Shown here one piece after another: positions 12,050 to 24,700 of a stretch of 64,000 nt of DNA. Position 1 is the first letter of the stretch, and each line of letters starts with the position of its first letter. Source of the DNA: Archilochus colubris (Eukaryota; Chordata; Aves; Apodiformes; Trochilidae); contig CM041084.1 of the NCBI GenBank assembly GCA_023079485.1, forward strand, positions 21,170,609 through 21,234,608, written 5' to 3'. Below the pieces are notes generated by a model, which saw only the letters and a program-made list of their open reading frames with translations, was not told the DNA's origin and did no database searches. The translations under genes and the position numbers were made by a program.

Positions 12050-12770
12050 AAATTTTGGCAGAGGCACCAGTCCTGGTGCCAGAAATTGATACCTCGGGCT
12101 TGCTTGTTTGTTCCAAATTTACACACTCTCCCATTACTGGAAAGATTGAGGAAAGTACTACCTGTGCTGCTGAATTTTTAGTATTCTTCCCAGGTCCCCA
12201 AAATCTTCTTTGAATGACCTCAGACTTTTTGTTGCAATATCATTTGAACCCAGACTGAAAAGCAGGAATGAATAATATTCTGAAAGTTGTAGTAAGCTCT
12301 GCATCTTGTGGTGTTGTCCCGAACTTGGCTCCCAGGGAAGCAGCAAATTTCCCTGAAAAGAGGATCTGGACTGCAAAAGGGTGCTTCCATTCAGCACAGG
12401 AGGGAATCACCAGTGACTGTAACTTGCCACTGTTCCTCCTCAATGCTGGTCCTAATGCAGGTTTTGCTGAGAGGGGTTGGTCTCTCTGACTTTGGCAAGA
12501 CCAATTGGGCTGATTCTTCCTCATTATGAGCTTCATCTTCCATACTCAAGGCACTGCTGTTCCATAAGGGTATTTTAGAGGGTAACTAAAGGGGTAAGGA
12601 AGGTTTTCTCTTACCAGTCTGTGCTGTAACCTTCTTTTACCCCTCGTCTGTTGTGATGTTGCCTTCCTCCTGGTACAAAGTAGATCCAGAACCTGCCTTC
12701 CTAGTGACCATGCTGAGTTGGCTTCCATGCATCTCAGATGGCAAGTGTATGGCTCCACTTGATCACTTTC
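12050..12770 (-). pseudogene. Relic of CR1 ORF1 with esterase (SGNH/GDSL) domain
   Basis: Reading the - strand gives decayed but ordered blocks of the CR1 ORF1 esterase: VTVTGDSLL (12397-12411 holds GDSLL), an in-frame TGA at 12391-12393 where an Arg codon would fit, then MEAPFCSPDPLFREICCFPG (REICCFPG at 12331-12354). In a shifted frame comes LLFSLGSNDIATKS (about 12233-12253), then QVVLSSIFPVMG. These match the nucleophile block, the 'REVCCLPGA' block, the GTND-like block and the 'VVFSSILPV' block of avian CR1 ORF1 as I recall it. Stops and frameshifts show that it is dead. CR1 copies are usually 5'-truncated, so ORF1 remnants are uncommon. ORF2 is missing between this and the 3' end at 11728-11945. 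Confidence 0.72.
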
Positions 12771-13039
12771 CCTCTCAGAATCTCAAATACTCCACTGAAG
12801 TTCTTAATCCGTAAAGATTTCTTACCTTGCCTTTATGGCAAGTTTCAGTTTCTTCTTAGTGTTTTGGACCAAAATGCTCATACAAATAAACCTAATCATA
12901 AGTCAGGAGATGCTCTCATTCTCTAAAATCTGGAACTTATTTATTACCTATTGATGGTAAATTATGTCACCTGCTACACTATATAAACTGTGCACTGCAG
13001 ATCATAGCAACTGAAATGCATGAAGTGAACTGCATTTTG

Positions 13040-13080
13040 TTCATTGCATCAGTGAACTGCATCAGTGAACTGCATCATTG
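13040..13080. repeat. Short 13-bp tandem repeat
   Basis: AGTGAACTGCATC is present twice in direct succession (13051-13076), with partial copies on either side (for example GTGAACTGCATT near 13025). Too short to be more than replication slippage. Confidence 0.8.
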
Positions 13081-13654
13081 TTGCATTAATCTGCAAGATT
13101 AAAAGTGGGTGAAACCATTACAGAATGACTAGTAAGTGTGATTCTTTCAGAAATCACGATATAGCGCAAGAGTAATTTTTTATACTCTAGGTATTAATAC
13201 TGGTAACCAGCCAATGTAATTCTTAGTTAAGAACAGAAATATTGCTGGGGAAGTTGCAATCCACTAGAAGTAATTGAATGTGACCCATTTTGAGCAGTAA
13301 TATGAGCACATACTGAAGTAAAGCAATAAAGACGTATTTCTCAGTTGTACACATGCTGTGTATGTTGCTTAATAAAGACTGACTTAAATTCACAGTTGTG
13401 AAATACACAGGATTATATGTACTGTGAGCAGTTCAATTTTTTCTCCTCTGTCAGTCATTATTGTCAGTAATTATTTATTATTTTAACAGATCTGCCCCGT
13501 TTTAGCACCTGTACTGGAACTATACTTCATGTCCTAGTCACTCTACTTCAAAGGATAAAAGTAATGATAGACTTAAATCTTTCGCTTACAGATCACTGTT
13601 AGTTGCTTATATGGAAAGGCATGAAATTAAGCAGTTACCAAGCCATCCAGAGGA

Positions 13655-14860
13655 ATCACAGAATCAAAGAGCAGTAAGGGTTAGAAAGGGCCTTTGTAGA
13701 TCATCTATCCCAACCCCCCTGCCAGAGCAGGTTCACCTAGGGCAGGTGACACCTCTGACTTCCAGGTGGGTTTTGAACGTCTCCAGAGATGGAGACTCCA
13801 CCCCCTCTCTGGGTAACCTATTCCAGTGTTCTGACACCCTCAAAATAAAGTTCCTCCTTATGTTTAGGTTGAACTTCCTATGTTCAAGTTTTTCCTACAG
13901 CTGGGCACCACTGAAAAAAACTGTCCCCATCCTCTTGACACCTGTCCTTTAGATATTAATAAGCATTGATGAGATTCCCCCTCTCCTGATGAAAGTCTTC
14001 TACAGGCTAAATAGACCCATGTCCCTCAGCCTTTTCTCATAAGAGAGATGTTCTAGTTCCCTAGTCATCTTCATAGGCCTTTTCTCTACCCTCTGCAGTA
14101 GATCCCTGTCCTTCTTGAATGGGGAATCCAGAACTGGACACAGTACTCCAGGTGGGGCCTAACCAGGCAGAGTAGAGGGGAGGATAACCTTCCTCTACCC
14201 ACTTGCCACACTCTTCTTGATGCACCCCAGGATACCATTGGCCTTCTTCACTGCAAGAGCACATTGCTGGTTTATGGTCATCCTGTTGTCCACTAGGACT
14301 CCCAAGCCTTTTTCCTCAGAGATTCTTTATAGAAGGTCAGCCCCTAACCTGTAGTGATACAAGAGGCTAGGTGGAGTACCTGCAGAAATTGCTGAATTTT
14401 GTAAGGTTTCTTTATGCCCAGCTCTCCAGCCTGTCCAAGTCACAATGTTTTGCCTCAGTTTTGTGTCATTAGCCAACCTCCTGAGGGCACACTCTATCCC
14501 TTCATCCAGGTCATTGATAAGTATATTGAACAGGACTGGACCCTTGGTGACCCCACTAGTTATGGACCTCCAGCTAGACTCCGTGCCACTAATCAAAAGC
14601 CTCTGAGCTCTAGATTACACCCAGTTCTCACTCCAACCCCTATTCATTCATCTAAACCCATAATTCCTAATCTCGCCTATGAGGATGATGTGAGAGACTG
14701 TGTCAGAAGCCTTGATGAAGTCAGGGTAGGCAACATCCACTGCCCTCCCTTCATCTATCCATCCACTTGTGCCATCATAGAAGGCTTAGTGAAGGCATCA
14801 GATTAGTGAGACGTGACTGTCCCTTGGTCAATCCATGTTGCCTACTTCTGGTAGCATTCT
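13655..14860 (-). mobile_element. CR1 LINE, 5'-truncated, about 1.2 kb
   Basis: Starts on the + strand with GAATCACAGAATCAAAGAGC and runs as the reverse complement of CR1 ORF2 plus 3' UTR. The - strand frame near 14327-14596 reads [19 protein letters not shown], followed by LANDTKL where the reverse-transcriptase active-site motif FADDTKL is expected, so the first catalytic Asp is lost. Further in, the + strand segment about 14690-14860 is the reverse complement of the 'phenylalanine-Asp...KAFDTV' region (the complement of 'gccttgatgaagtcagggta'). Many indels. The 3' end is at 13655. Confidence 0.88.
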
Positions 14861-16430
14861 GACATTGCTAAGATCTAAAACCTGCTGCTGAAATATGTAA
14901 ATGTTTGTCTAACCAACTGAAATGCTGTATACCCATCCCTTTACTTAAAAAAAAAAAAAAAAAAGTAGGAAATTATAGAGAAACTTATTTGTGGAAGACT
15001 TGTAGCTGATGGGTTCCAACATCGCTGGTGCCAAATTACTGAAATAAAATATTAATCACACAACACACATCCCCAGTTTTACTACCTGGAGCCTCCAGGG
15101 TATTGAAACTGCAAATATTACGGCCATGTGGATGCTTCAAAGGTAAACATGACAAATAACAACAAAACCTTCCCTTCTTTCCTACTGTTTCTTCTGTCTT
15201 CTCAGTTCTACAGTGCCACAGCTGTATAACTTCTGCTCAGTTTTTTGAGGAAATCACTAAGTTGAGAGAAAGAGCTATGAACTTCTGTAAAGTCAAGCCA
15301 TGAAATCTGAGAAAGGTAAAACTGGAGGTAAAGGGTCTCAGACATCTGCTGAGATAGGGTCAGGCAGTAGCTCAAGGATCAAAAGGAAGGACATCAATGT
15401 GGAAAGATAGTAATATCTGAAGGGAAAAAATGAGGTGGAAGATTGCAACATCAAGCAGCTGACCCTTTTCAATCTGAGTAGTAAAGAATCTGTATGCGGT
15501 TAACATACAAATACTAATTTAGTAGTTCATTAATTCTGGCTATCATTTGTATGTGTTAACCACAAAGTAACTGCTTTACATATAACTGCACATAGCATAA
15601 AGTGACTGAATAAAGTGGCCCAGGGAAGAAGAGAGAGTGAGATAGGCATTGGGAAACCATTTTGGTAGTAAAGGCATGGAGCAACATGAAAGCAACCAGA
15701 AGGTGCCACTGTTGTAGACGGAGAGAAGACGGAAGTCAAAGAGCAAAGCCCTATTCACATAAACTGTGACTTTTGTACTGTGCATGGCAGGTCATGTCAC
15801 AGAAAACATTTTAAAATTTATGCCAATACCATGAAGATACTGAAAGAAGACAACGTGATCCCTCTTATGCCATCCTCTGTCCTTGATATTCCAGCTCTAA
15901 AAATGTACACGTTTAGATAATAACCTTTCTTTTCAGGAACAGCAGAAGGGTAGGATTAAGTAGCAACTCAGCTGATGAACAGTTTATTTTATCTACTTTT
16001 TTATCTACTTTTTTTTTTTCTTTTAATTTACTTTGCATTCACAGCACCTGTGCTAGGTCTGCTCCTATAAAAGTATGGTTAAAAGAAAAACCTAAAAACT
16101 TCCTATTTCCACCTCTATAGTCTGAACAGGGTATCAGAATGCATGTATCTAATATAATATATCTCAAAAGTGTGGATGTAAAATTTTTGACTGAAGTCCA
16201 ACTTCAATTAGTACAAATCCCTTGTTAAACTGAATTACGTCTTTTTGGAAGAACCTTTGTTCTTTTGCACAAGCTGTTGCCCTTGATTTTAATCTCTGAG
16301 CTGCCTTTGGACCGACCTGGGAATAAGTGAGAAGGACCAAGCAAACGTTTAATATTAAAAACCAATGTGTGACAGAAGCCTTTGATGAAAGGGAGGACCA
16401 CACGGATCTGAAGTCTCTAGTCCCCATAAG
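14861..16430. other. Intergenic, no gene recognised
   Basis: A poly(A) run at 14947-14964, a T-rich run at 16000-16025 and otherwise unique-looking AT-rich sequence. Nothing further is supported. Confidence 0.5.
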
Positions 16431-16436
16431 GGGGAG

Positions 16437-16815
16437 CCCTAGGAGGCTGCATCCTTGTCGCTTATGGTAAAAAAGACATCTGGAGCCTCATAGGGGTGGT
16501 GGAAGCGGTCACTGAATAAGGTCTTCAATCTGGTCAGGGTTATACATGGTTTCTGTAGGTCCTGAGTCACTGCCTGGAGGCAGTAATGGCAGGCATCAGG
16601 CTGGTGCAAATCTTCTATGTCGTGTAGAGACTCCTGCACGATGCAGATAGCCTGACACGCACCTCCCTCTCCTGCCCTGATGGTTACACCAAAATGCATC
16701 CATTACATTCAAGACTTACCTGAGCTGCCAGTCTTTCATCAGGAACTCCTTGGGGCTTGGGAGATCTTCAAAGCCACCAGGTTCTTCAGCAAGAGTGTGA
16801 GAGAGAGAAGGCTCT
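16437..16815 (-). other. Possible unidentified coding segments, divergent from CROT
   Basis: The - strand holds an 86-codon open frame ending at 16439 (includes QESLHDIEDLHQPDACHYC and LFSDRFHHPYEAPDVFF). Just before it, at 16720/16719, there is a textbook donor (CTCAG|GTAAGT) after a protein-like frame (PGGFEDLPSPKEFLMKDWQL). A direct intron between the two would be only about 40 bases, too short for a vertebrate, and the upstream acceptor is uncertain, so this is not called as a gene. I do not recognise the protein. Its place on the opposite strand from the CROT CpG island would suit a divergent transcript. Confidence 0.22.
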
Positions 16816-17049
16816 GGGCTAAGCTACAGCTCTCCATCACACATCACCCGCATACACATGCAGGTGGCCCTGACCCATCCAGCCTGCCGAGGGCAGCCGA
16901 GCTGCCGGCAGTGCTGACAGCCGGCTCTGAAAGTAGAGCTCTCATTAACCAGGGCAAGTCCGACTGGGGAGGCTTCAAGTCTCCCCCAGTACAAACGGTG
17001 CTTCAGCATATGAGAAAGTGTTTGCTGTGAGACGTGAGGACTGCTCCGA

Positions 17050-17960
17050 ATCCCACCCAGTGTACAGCAGAGGGTTTGTGCTTACCCCAGCTCCGGCGGG
17101 GCTGCCAGTCACACCCCACGGGTCTCTCTCTCTCTGCCAGACGCCCCTCTGGCAGGTGTCACAGAAACCCGCCGGGCCGGGCCACAGAACACCCCTGCAA
17201 GCTTCTGAGCTCTTCCCAACCCACGAAGCAGTCAGTAGGCCAGAAGCCCTTCAGGGCCAGCGGGGTCCGCAGCTGGGCTTAGGCCTGTCGGGGATGCCTC
17301 CAGTTTACAAGCACAGACCATGGCGAACATCAGCCGGGGCAGCTCTGACTCTCGCGGCGCGGCACGGCACGGCACGGGGGTACTCTGCACCGCGGCCAGG
17401 GCTGCGCTTTCCCCCTGTGCCGGGGCCCCCGCCTAGCTCAGAGCACAAAGAACTCGGAGCACCCACTCCGCTCCCCACCCCCCCGGCAGCCCCTCGGCTA
17501 TCGCCTCCCCACGGCCGCCCCGCCCCGCCCGGCTTCCGGGCCGCTTGAAACTGGGGCAGAGGAGAAGGTAGTCAGCGAGTGAGCCGGGTAGTCTGCTGAG
17601 GGGGAGGCCGTCCCGGCCAGGCCAAGGTAAGCGGTGCTGGGCCACCGGAGACCTCCGCCGGCTTCTTTCACTGGGGGCGGTGCGGATCGAATGTCTCCTT
17701 ACACCCCGGCCCCAGCCCTGTCCGCCCGAGCCTCTCCGGGCATCTCCCCGGCGCCGGCCCTGAGCTGCCGCAGACGTATCTGTGATGCCGCGGCGGTGGC
17801 GGCCCTGGGCCCTGCTCGGCCCTATCCCGCCCTGGGCCTCCGTTCCGTCGGGCGGGCAGCGCTGGGGTCGGGGGGCTCGGCGGAGGCTGCGCCCCTTCCT
17901 CGGCTGCGGGCGTCCTGCGTGATGGAGGCTGCCAGCCGGGCTGGGCACCAGTCGCTGAGC
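17050..17960. promoter_or_regulatory. CROT: CpG island, CROT promoter
   Basis: A dense GC/CpG block spanning the non-coding first exon of CROT. Many GC-box-like strings (for example near 17515-17530) and a GGCAC repeat at about 17365-17378 are seen. The open frames of 120-178 codons on both strands are CpG-island artefacts without family resemblance. The island extends upstream of CROT exon 1, so a divergent transcript is possible. Confidence 0.8.
17560..17626 (+). other. CROT: CROT non-coding exon 1 (3' end defined)
   Basis: A canonical donor (CCAAG|GTAAGC) at 17626/17627 in the CpG island is the best candidate for the first splice to the ATG exon, whose acceptor is at 18694/18695. The 5' end is unknown; 17560 is nominal. 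Confidence 0.55.
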
Positions 17961-18320
17961 GAGGGATTTCCCCGTTCCCCGTGTCAGCTTCTGGTCTGGG
18001 TGGGTGTTCCAGAGCAGGCTGCCTTCTCGGGAAAGAAAGCAAAGGCCTGGAGTCGGTTCATCGCGACGTACCCCGAGACGGCATCAATATCCGCCTGCCT
18101 GGTCATGGTTTCCCCCTGTTGTGTGTATACCCCTTATGGCTTCAGGCCACCAAGGAATCCTCAATCCTGACTTTTTCAGGGAATGATGCCCTAGTTTATG
18201 CGGAGGGGGTGAAACAACTGCGGTTACTTGGTAGGCAGAAAAACGGGCTGAGGGAGAGACCGCATTACTCTCTACAGCTACCTGCAAGCAGGCTCTAGTG
18301 AGGTGGGTGTTGGTCTGTTC

Positions 18321-18585
18321 TCGGAGGCAACAAGCCATAGAACAAGAGGAAAGTGGCATCAAGTTGTGCCAGGGGAGTTTTATGTTGGATGTTAAGAAGG
18401 ATTTCTTTACTGAGAAGGTTGTCAGGCACTGGAAGAGGCTGCCCAGGGAAGTGGTAGATTCACCATCCCTGGTGGTATTTAAAAGACATACTCATGGTTT
18501 AGTGGTGGACTTGGCAGTGCTAGGTTAACTGGAATTGATCTTACAACTCTTTTCCAACCCAAGCAATTTTGTTGTTCTATGATGT
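18321..18585 (+). mobile_element. CR1 LINE 3' end
   Basis: Sense-oriented CR1 tail in CROT intron 1. Its frame reads [20 protein letters not shown], matching the end of CR1 ORF2. It is followed by 'gtttagtggtggacttggca' and a terminal TTGTTCTATGATG with the octamer-like CR1 tail. A short internal deletion is present before the 'GGTTTAG' segment. Confidence 0.88.
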
Positions 18586-18703
18586 GTGTCTTTTATTATG
18601 TAATTGGGTGGGAGTAGGGAGGAGAATTATCACAGTATGGGGAGGTACATCATCTAGCAGGTTTTATTAACAGTCTGTTGCTGTTGTGCTGCAGATCTGC
18701 GTA

Positions 18704-21700
18704 ATGGAAAAGCAAGTGCTTGAGTCCTCTGAGGAGCGAACATTTCAGTACCAAGATTCTCTGCCTTCCCTGCCAGTACCTCCTCTTGATGAATCTTTAA
18801 GTAAATACCTTGATGCAGGTAATGACTTAATATTTTAATAGTAGCATTCTGTGTGCTGTTGCAGCCAGGCTTATTTGAAGATGTTTGCACAGTGATATGT
18901 AGAGACAGCTGGTATCAACTGAGTAGTGGAAATGGCCCAGTAGATGGTAATAGTTTTTTTTATTGTTGTTATGGCATCACATTTTGAGGCTTAAAAATGT
19001 TAAAAGGGTTGTTCTTTAAGTTAATAAATAGCTCTCAAGGAGTGATAAAATCTGACAGTGAACTCGGTTGCTCTTGTTTTCTGACTCTGCTCTTTGTTTT
19101 TATAAGCATGTTATCACATGTCCCTTTTTTCTTGTTGAAGTTACTTCCTATTTCCTGTTCTTTGTTTCTCAGTCATTCTGTAATTTTGATCATCATTGTT
19201 GGTTCCTTTTAGTCTCACTGGAGGTTGGAGGAAAGTTAGTCCAGTGCTTTTTGTTCAAATCACTCAAATCCAGAATTTGCAGTGCACATTTTTAGGCACT
19301 AGCTCAGTGTTTCTCGGTGCTTAAGCTCTTCATTTGTTTAGTCTGTGAAGGTGAATGAAGAAAGGAAGGTGATTCTGAAGAACAGAACTCAGAATCATTC
19401 TGTGGAAACTCCTGTTGGAGGAGCACCTCAGGCACATTAATGTGTGCCTCTTGGTGAAGCACTTGTCTGTTTAAAGTCAGTCAACTGGAAAAGCTGGACA
19501 AAGTACGTGTCAGAAGGTGCCTTATTTGGCTTCTCTGCTTTGGATTCAGGATGACTAATCTTGTTTTGAAGGTAGGCTGTGAGCAGAGAAGGTGGCCATA
19601 GCTATATTGTTGGACTGGGGAAGAAAAGGCTCTTGACGAGGAGGAGCAAAAAAGAGAGCCAGACACCATCCAGTAACAGAACAAGAGGTGATGGCAACAA
19701 ATTGAATGAAATACAAGAAATTCCCTTGAAACTTGATAATATTATTTTTATTGTGAGGGTGGTTAAGCACTGGAACAGGTTGCTACCAGGGATGTTGTAG
19801 TCTCCATCCATGGAGATACTCAAAACCCAACACAGACCTGAGCAGCCTGGTGAAGAAGAAAGTAGTGGTTGCAGGCAAGCAGTGATAATTGCAGCAAGAC
19901 ACAGTTGTGAGGAAGTAAGATTTTAATTTTACAGTGATAAGTGTTTGAGACCTTGCCTGGCTGAAGCTCTACTGTTACTTACAAAGGCTAGATTAGAGAT
20001 GATACAGATATGTGATAACTAAAAATTAAACAAGTATCCTTCCTTATTTCTTAACCACTAGGGTTAGCAGTAGCAAGGCAGACAAGAAATGTGCCTGTGT
20101 AGAAGCTGGTATCAGCAGTGCCTGTTACTGGACATAGATTTCTGGTAAGAAGGCTTTAAGGAGGGTTTTAAACCATGACTAGTCTTTTAAAAATGAAGAC
20201 AAGTAGCTTATGGCTGGTGCAGTAGGGTGGCAGACATGTGGCTCAGTGTATTAATTTACAAACAAAGTTTCTGTAAACTTCATTGTTCTGTGAGTTATGT
20301 GGCAGCTGATGGAGTTGCAGAACTCCACAGTAGTTCTAAGCTACAGTTTTAAATATATGGGATTTAGTATCTGTTAGTTTTTTCAGGTTTTTAGCAATTT
20401 CTTTCATTTATTAACATCTGTATTAATTTAAGGTATGTATTTATGTTCTATTGGAACATGCTGTGATTTATTCACAGATTTCTAAAAGATGTTTTCCCTT
20501 CAAATATTTGTTTTAGAAAAATAAATTTTTTGTATTTTCATCCACATCCTGCTTCTGCATATCTGAATCTTGAAACAAATCTCAGTATTCAGTTGTCTTT
20601 AAAATAAAACATTTCCTTTTTACAGTGAAGCCATTTCTAAATCAAGAAGAATATGAAAGAACTGAGAATATTGTTAAAAATTTTGAAAATGGGATTGGGA
20701 AAGAGTTGCATCAGAAATTACTGGAAAGAGCTAAAACCAGGCGGAATTGGGTATGTATTTAGATATGTAAGAAATCAAATTTCACCTTATGGAAAGCTGG
20801 TTGTTCAGGACATAATTTAGACAGCCATTTAGGTTTTTTAACCTTAGGATATCCCTTATATCTTCTTCTTGGCCCATGGATACGAATACATTCACTTATA
20901 TATGTGTGATTCATTATTTACAAAGTTGAGTGGCTAGGAGAGTTTACTAGGTGAAATGTTATGTTACTTACCAGCTTTTGAATACTTTTTTAGTCTCTTC
21001 TGTCACCTCTGTCCCCTCTCTCTTCAACCTGTTCCCCAACCCTCCCTCCCTTCCCCAAATTAAAAAAAAAAGTCTAGTCTACATCTCTTTATCTTTCTTT
21101 CCTTAAGAAAGCTTTGTGGTAGTATTTTAAAGTTTTCTTACAAAAGAGAAAGAGATACAGGGGGAGTCATAACCAAGTGGTATTTGTGAGGACTTTGTAA
21201 ATCTTAATATGATACACTCTGGAGTGAGGATTTTCGGATGGTGAAAGAAAAAATATTTTATGAAATATCTGTCCCAGATTCTCTCTCCCACAAATCTCCT
21301 TTCCTTTTGTTTGTCATGCAGTAATCTGATAAATGCGGCAGCAACAGCTGACATCTGTAAGAGTTTAAGATGATGAATATGGGGGAAGAACTCTTTATAA
21401 TTATTTACATTTTAGTAGTCTTAAGCAATACTGAATTTTATTCCAAGCTTGAAAATAGAAAAGCTAGATTTGTCATTTCTCTCAGCAGTTAATTTTGAAC
21501 ATATCCTGCTTCCCTGCTACATAGAAACTACTATTCAAAATATTTTTAAAAAGAAGTAGTAGTAGTAAAAAAGGCAGGCAGTTGAGCAATCAGATGATTA
21601 TTAAAGTTCTGACTCAAAATGCTTTTCATTTTCAGCTGGAGGACTGGTGGCTGAATGTAGCTTATCTTGATCTTCGCATATCGACTCAAATACACTGTAA

Positions 21701-24700
21701 TATGGGAGGCCCTGGCCCCTATATTGAAAGCTGCTGGCCACCCAAAGAGGGCACTCAAATAGCAAGAGCATCAGTGCATATATGGCATACCCTGCAATAC
21801 TGGCATCTATTACGAGTGTAAGACTTAAGAAAAAATAACTTATTTTAAATACTAACTAATTATCTGTATGTACTTTAGTTGCAAAAATGTGTTTATGTTA
21901 ATTGGCATCCATTCTCTGTCATAAAAAATGGGTTAATTTTGATTTATTTCCTTGCATAATGATAATATCTCTTTTATAATTTTGATGTGTTTGTTTACTG
22001 CAGAGAGAAAGTGCCTGTTGAGAGATCTGGGAGTGCTGTTCTAGACATGAACCAATTTCGAATGCTCTTCTGCACTTGCAAAATTCCTGGAATTACCAGA
22101 GACTCAATCAGCAGTTCTTTTAAAACTGGTAAACAAATGCAAGTTGGAGCTTAATATAAGCAAATTATTTGTTATTAGTGGGCTAATGGAGTGGTCATTT
22201 TAACCATAAAAAACTTGCTTCCTCAAGCGCTAAATCAGATACTAGTTGTTGAGCACTTACATAAGTAAGGAAAGAATCTAATCTACAAATGGCCTTTTTG
22301 GTCTAATATTTAGTATTTTCTAAATAAGATCAAGAGAAAGCTCTGCTTCAGATTGTATGTTACCAGCCTGATGCCAGCATTAGGAATTAAAATAAGACAA
22401 ATTCCATGTGTTACACATGTGGGGGGATTCTGCATGTTCTACAGACAGAATTTCAGCAGCAGTACTAAGTGCATCTTTTTTCCACAGAATGTTTCTCATG
22501 TGTGCTTCATACATTCTGTTGGGATAATTCTTCATTTTCTGTCATTGTGCTGTTTCTTGGCTTGGTCAGCCATTCCTGTTTGGAAGTGTTTCATAGTGCT
22601 TTTTGAAGCTGTTTTATTAGAATCCCAGCAGCTTACTGGAGTGCAGGATCAAGAGCTAGGGTAAAAGTGTGATGCTCTTTTTCATCCTCCACTAACAGAT
22701 ACTGTAGGATTAATAATCAACTAACTCATATAGTAACACCCTTCCCACACACATTCTGATGCTTTCAGAGTTCAGCAGAGGTCAGCAGTGCCACTACAGA
22801 TAATAATGGGACAAGTGAATTCCTGTAAGACTGGGGAATTCAAGGAGGTATTGCCATGTCCCGTAGAAAATACATAAAATTTCCCTACCATGGGATATGA
22901 TGAGAAAATGCAAAGTTGAAGGCAAGTTTCAAGGGTTTCATCTTAGCATTACAGCTGAAGGGTCAGTTTGAATATTCAGAACATAGAGGAAACATTCAAA
23001 GAATAGAAATTCAGTATTCTATTCTGATTACAGTAAAAAGTCATTATCCTGTGATGATAGTTTGTCATTTATGTCCTTTTTTTACCTTAAAATACTCCAA
23101 GAAATGTATTAAACAATCTTGCTTATATAATTTTTTGTTCATGTTATACATGGCAGATGATGCCTCTGGATGAAATATGTAGTCCAGCTAGTTGTCTTGG
23201 TTCTCTTTGAAATATGGAGAAATAGGAATAGTTCCAGAGAAGGGCTTTTGCTGTCAAAATATGGAGATATTTGAGATGGGCAGAAGAAACTGCCATCTGG
23301 AGAGGGCTATGCTATTCTTCTTTGACTATAGAGGGAACTGACATGGTTGAAACACTTAAAGTAGTATACAGGTTGCAGGGTAGTGGACTCACAATTCAGC
23401 AGGTAATCTCACCTTGAAGTCAAAGACCTCACTAAAAGCCAAGAGAGCTCTGTCAGTGGAACCTGGAGAGCCATTTGGTTGAGGCTGCAATGGACTCATT
23501 AACAAGAACAGGTGAAGAGCTCATTAGATGTCGTTGAGTGCATTGGGTAGAGCTCTACCAACTGTAGTGACACACTACATTCCAGACATGCTAATTCCAA
23601 ACTTAATTCTACCCCTTGCATTACACAGCTATGATTAGGAGTATCCTTGCTAATGTAACTGAATTAGATGTAACCCCTTCTGATTTTTGTAATGTTAGAA
23701 AATAATTTCATGATTTAGGTTTACATGAAATGACAAACTCTCTGCTCTAGAGTGTCTTTAGTAGGGTATGTGTTGAATTATATTATTTGATTTGGAAAGC
23801 AAGACCATGAAGATATCTTATAACTTCTGTGAATGCCCATTCAATTAAATACTTGTGGGTATACATTGTAGCATATTATCTCTTCTTTTTCCTGGGGTAA
23901 AGTACTGGACTAGTAGAGATGTAGCACAGTGGTTCAGTTTAGGAAAAATATAGCAGTGTTTCTTGGGATTTTAACATCTGTTCTTGATCAGGATCTTTTC
24001 TGATAAAATTTTTGTTTTGTCTTATTTCTAGACAGGCAGATTCAATAAGGCAATGTTATGCAACATACCTGGCCTAGTGTGGGCTGGTACTACCTGGGTT
24101 TCTCTATAGTGGCCAAATTGGTGTGCCAGTGTTCCCTTTCTACAGATTTGTAGATTGCAAGTCAGGTCTGATTGGTCTTGAGCTGCATAACTGAAACTGG
24201 TAGCATAAACACTGACAACCAAAGAACTCAATTTTCTGCAAAGTGAGGTAGCATCAGGCTTGGTGCATTATAGTCATCCCTTTTGGAAAAAAACCCAACA
24301 AACTCCAGAGAAATGTTGCTAGATGAGTTTTGAGCAAACAACAGTCCTTTCAGTAGAGCCTACATGGTATATAAAGAAATTACATTTGCTGGTAGGTAAT
24401 GCCAATGACTTGAAATAGTTAATAAAAGTGAAAGTTATGTACTCCTGTATATCTTTTTCTGACAGTTTAAAAAATGGCTTGAAATTTGCAGTAGGATGAT
24501 ACAATCGGAATGTTAGTCTTTTTTCTTCTGTCTGGATGAAGTCTGCCTGCATTTTGAATAAAAAATGGGTCTGTAGGACTTCATGAGTGTTTTTCCCATA
24601 TCTGCCACTCATTTTATCCCCACAGTTGGATTTTGGTGTTTTGTTTTTTGTTTCATTTCAGAGACTGAAGGTGAATGCCCATCTCACTTAATAGTCCTGT

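Noticed and set aside
16437..16815. Interferon-lambda-like or other small cytokine gene
   Set aside because: Helix-like leucine spacing was suggestive, but no family block aligned and the implied intron is too short.
17018..18170. Open frames of 120-178 codons on both strands
   Set aside because: CpG-island artefacts around CROT exon 1; the real CROT start is the ATG at 18704.
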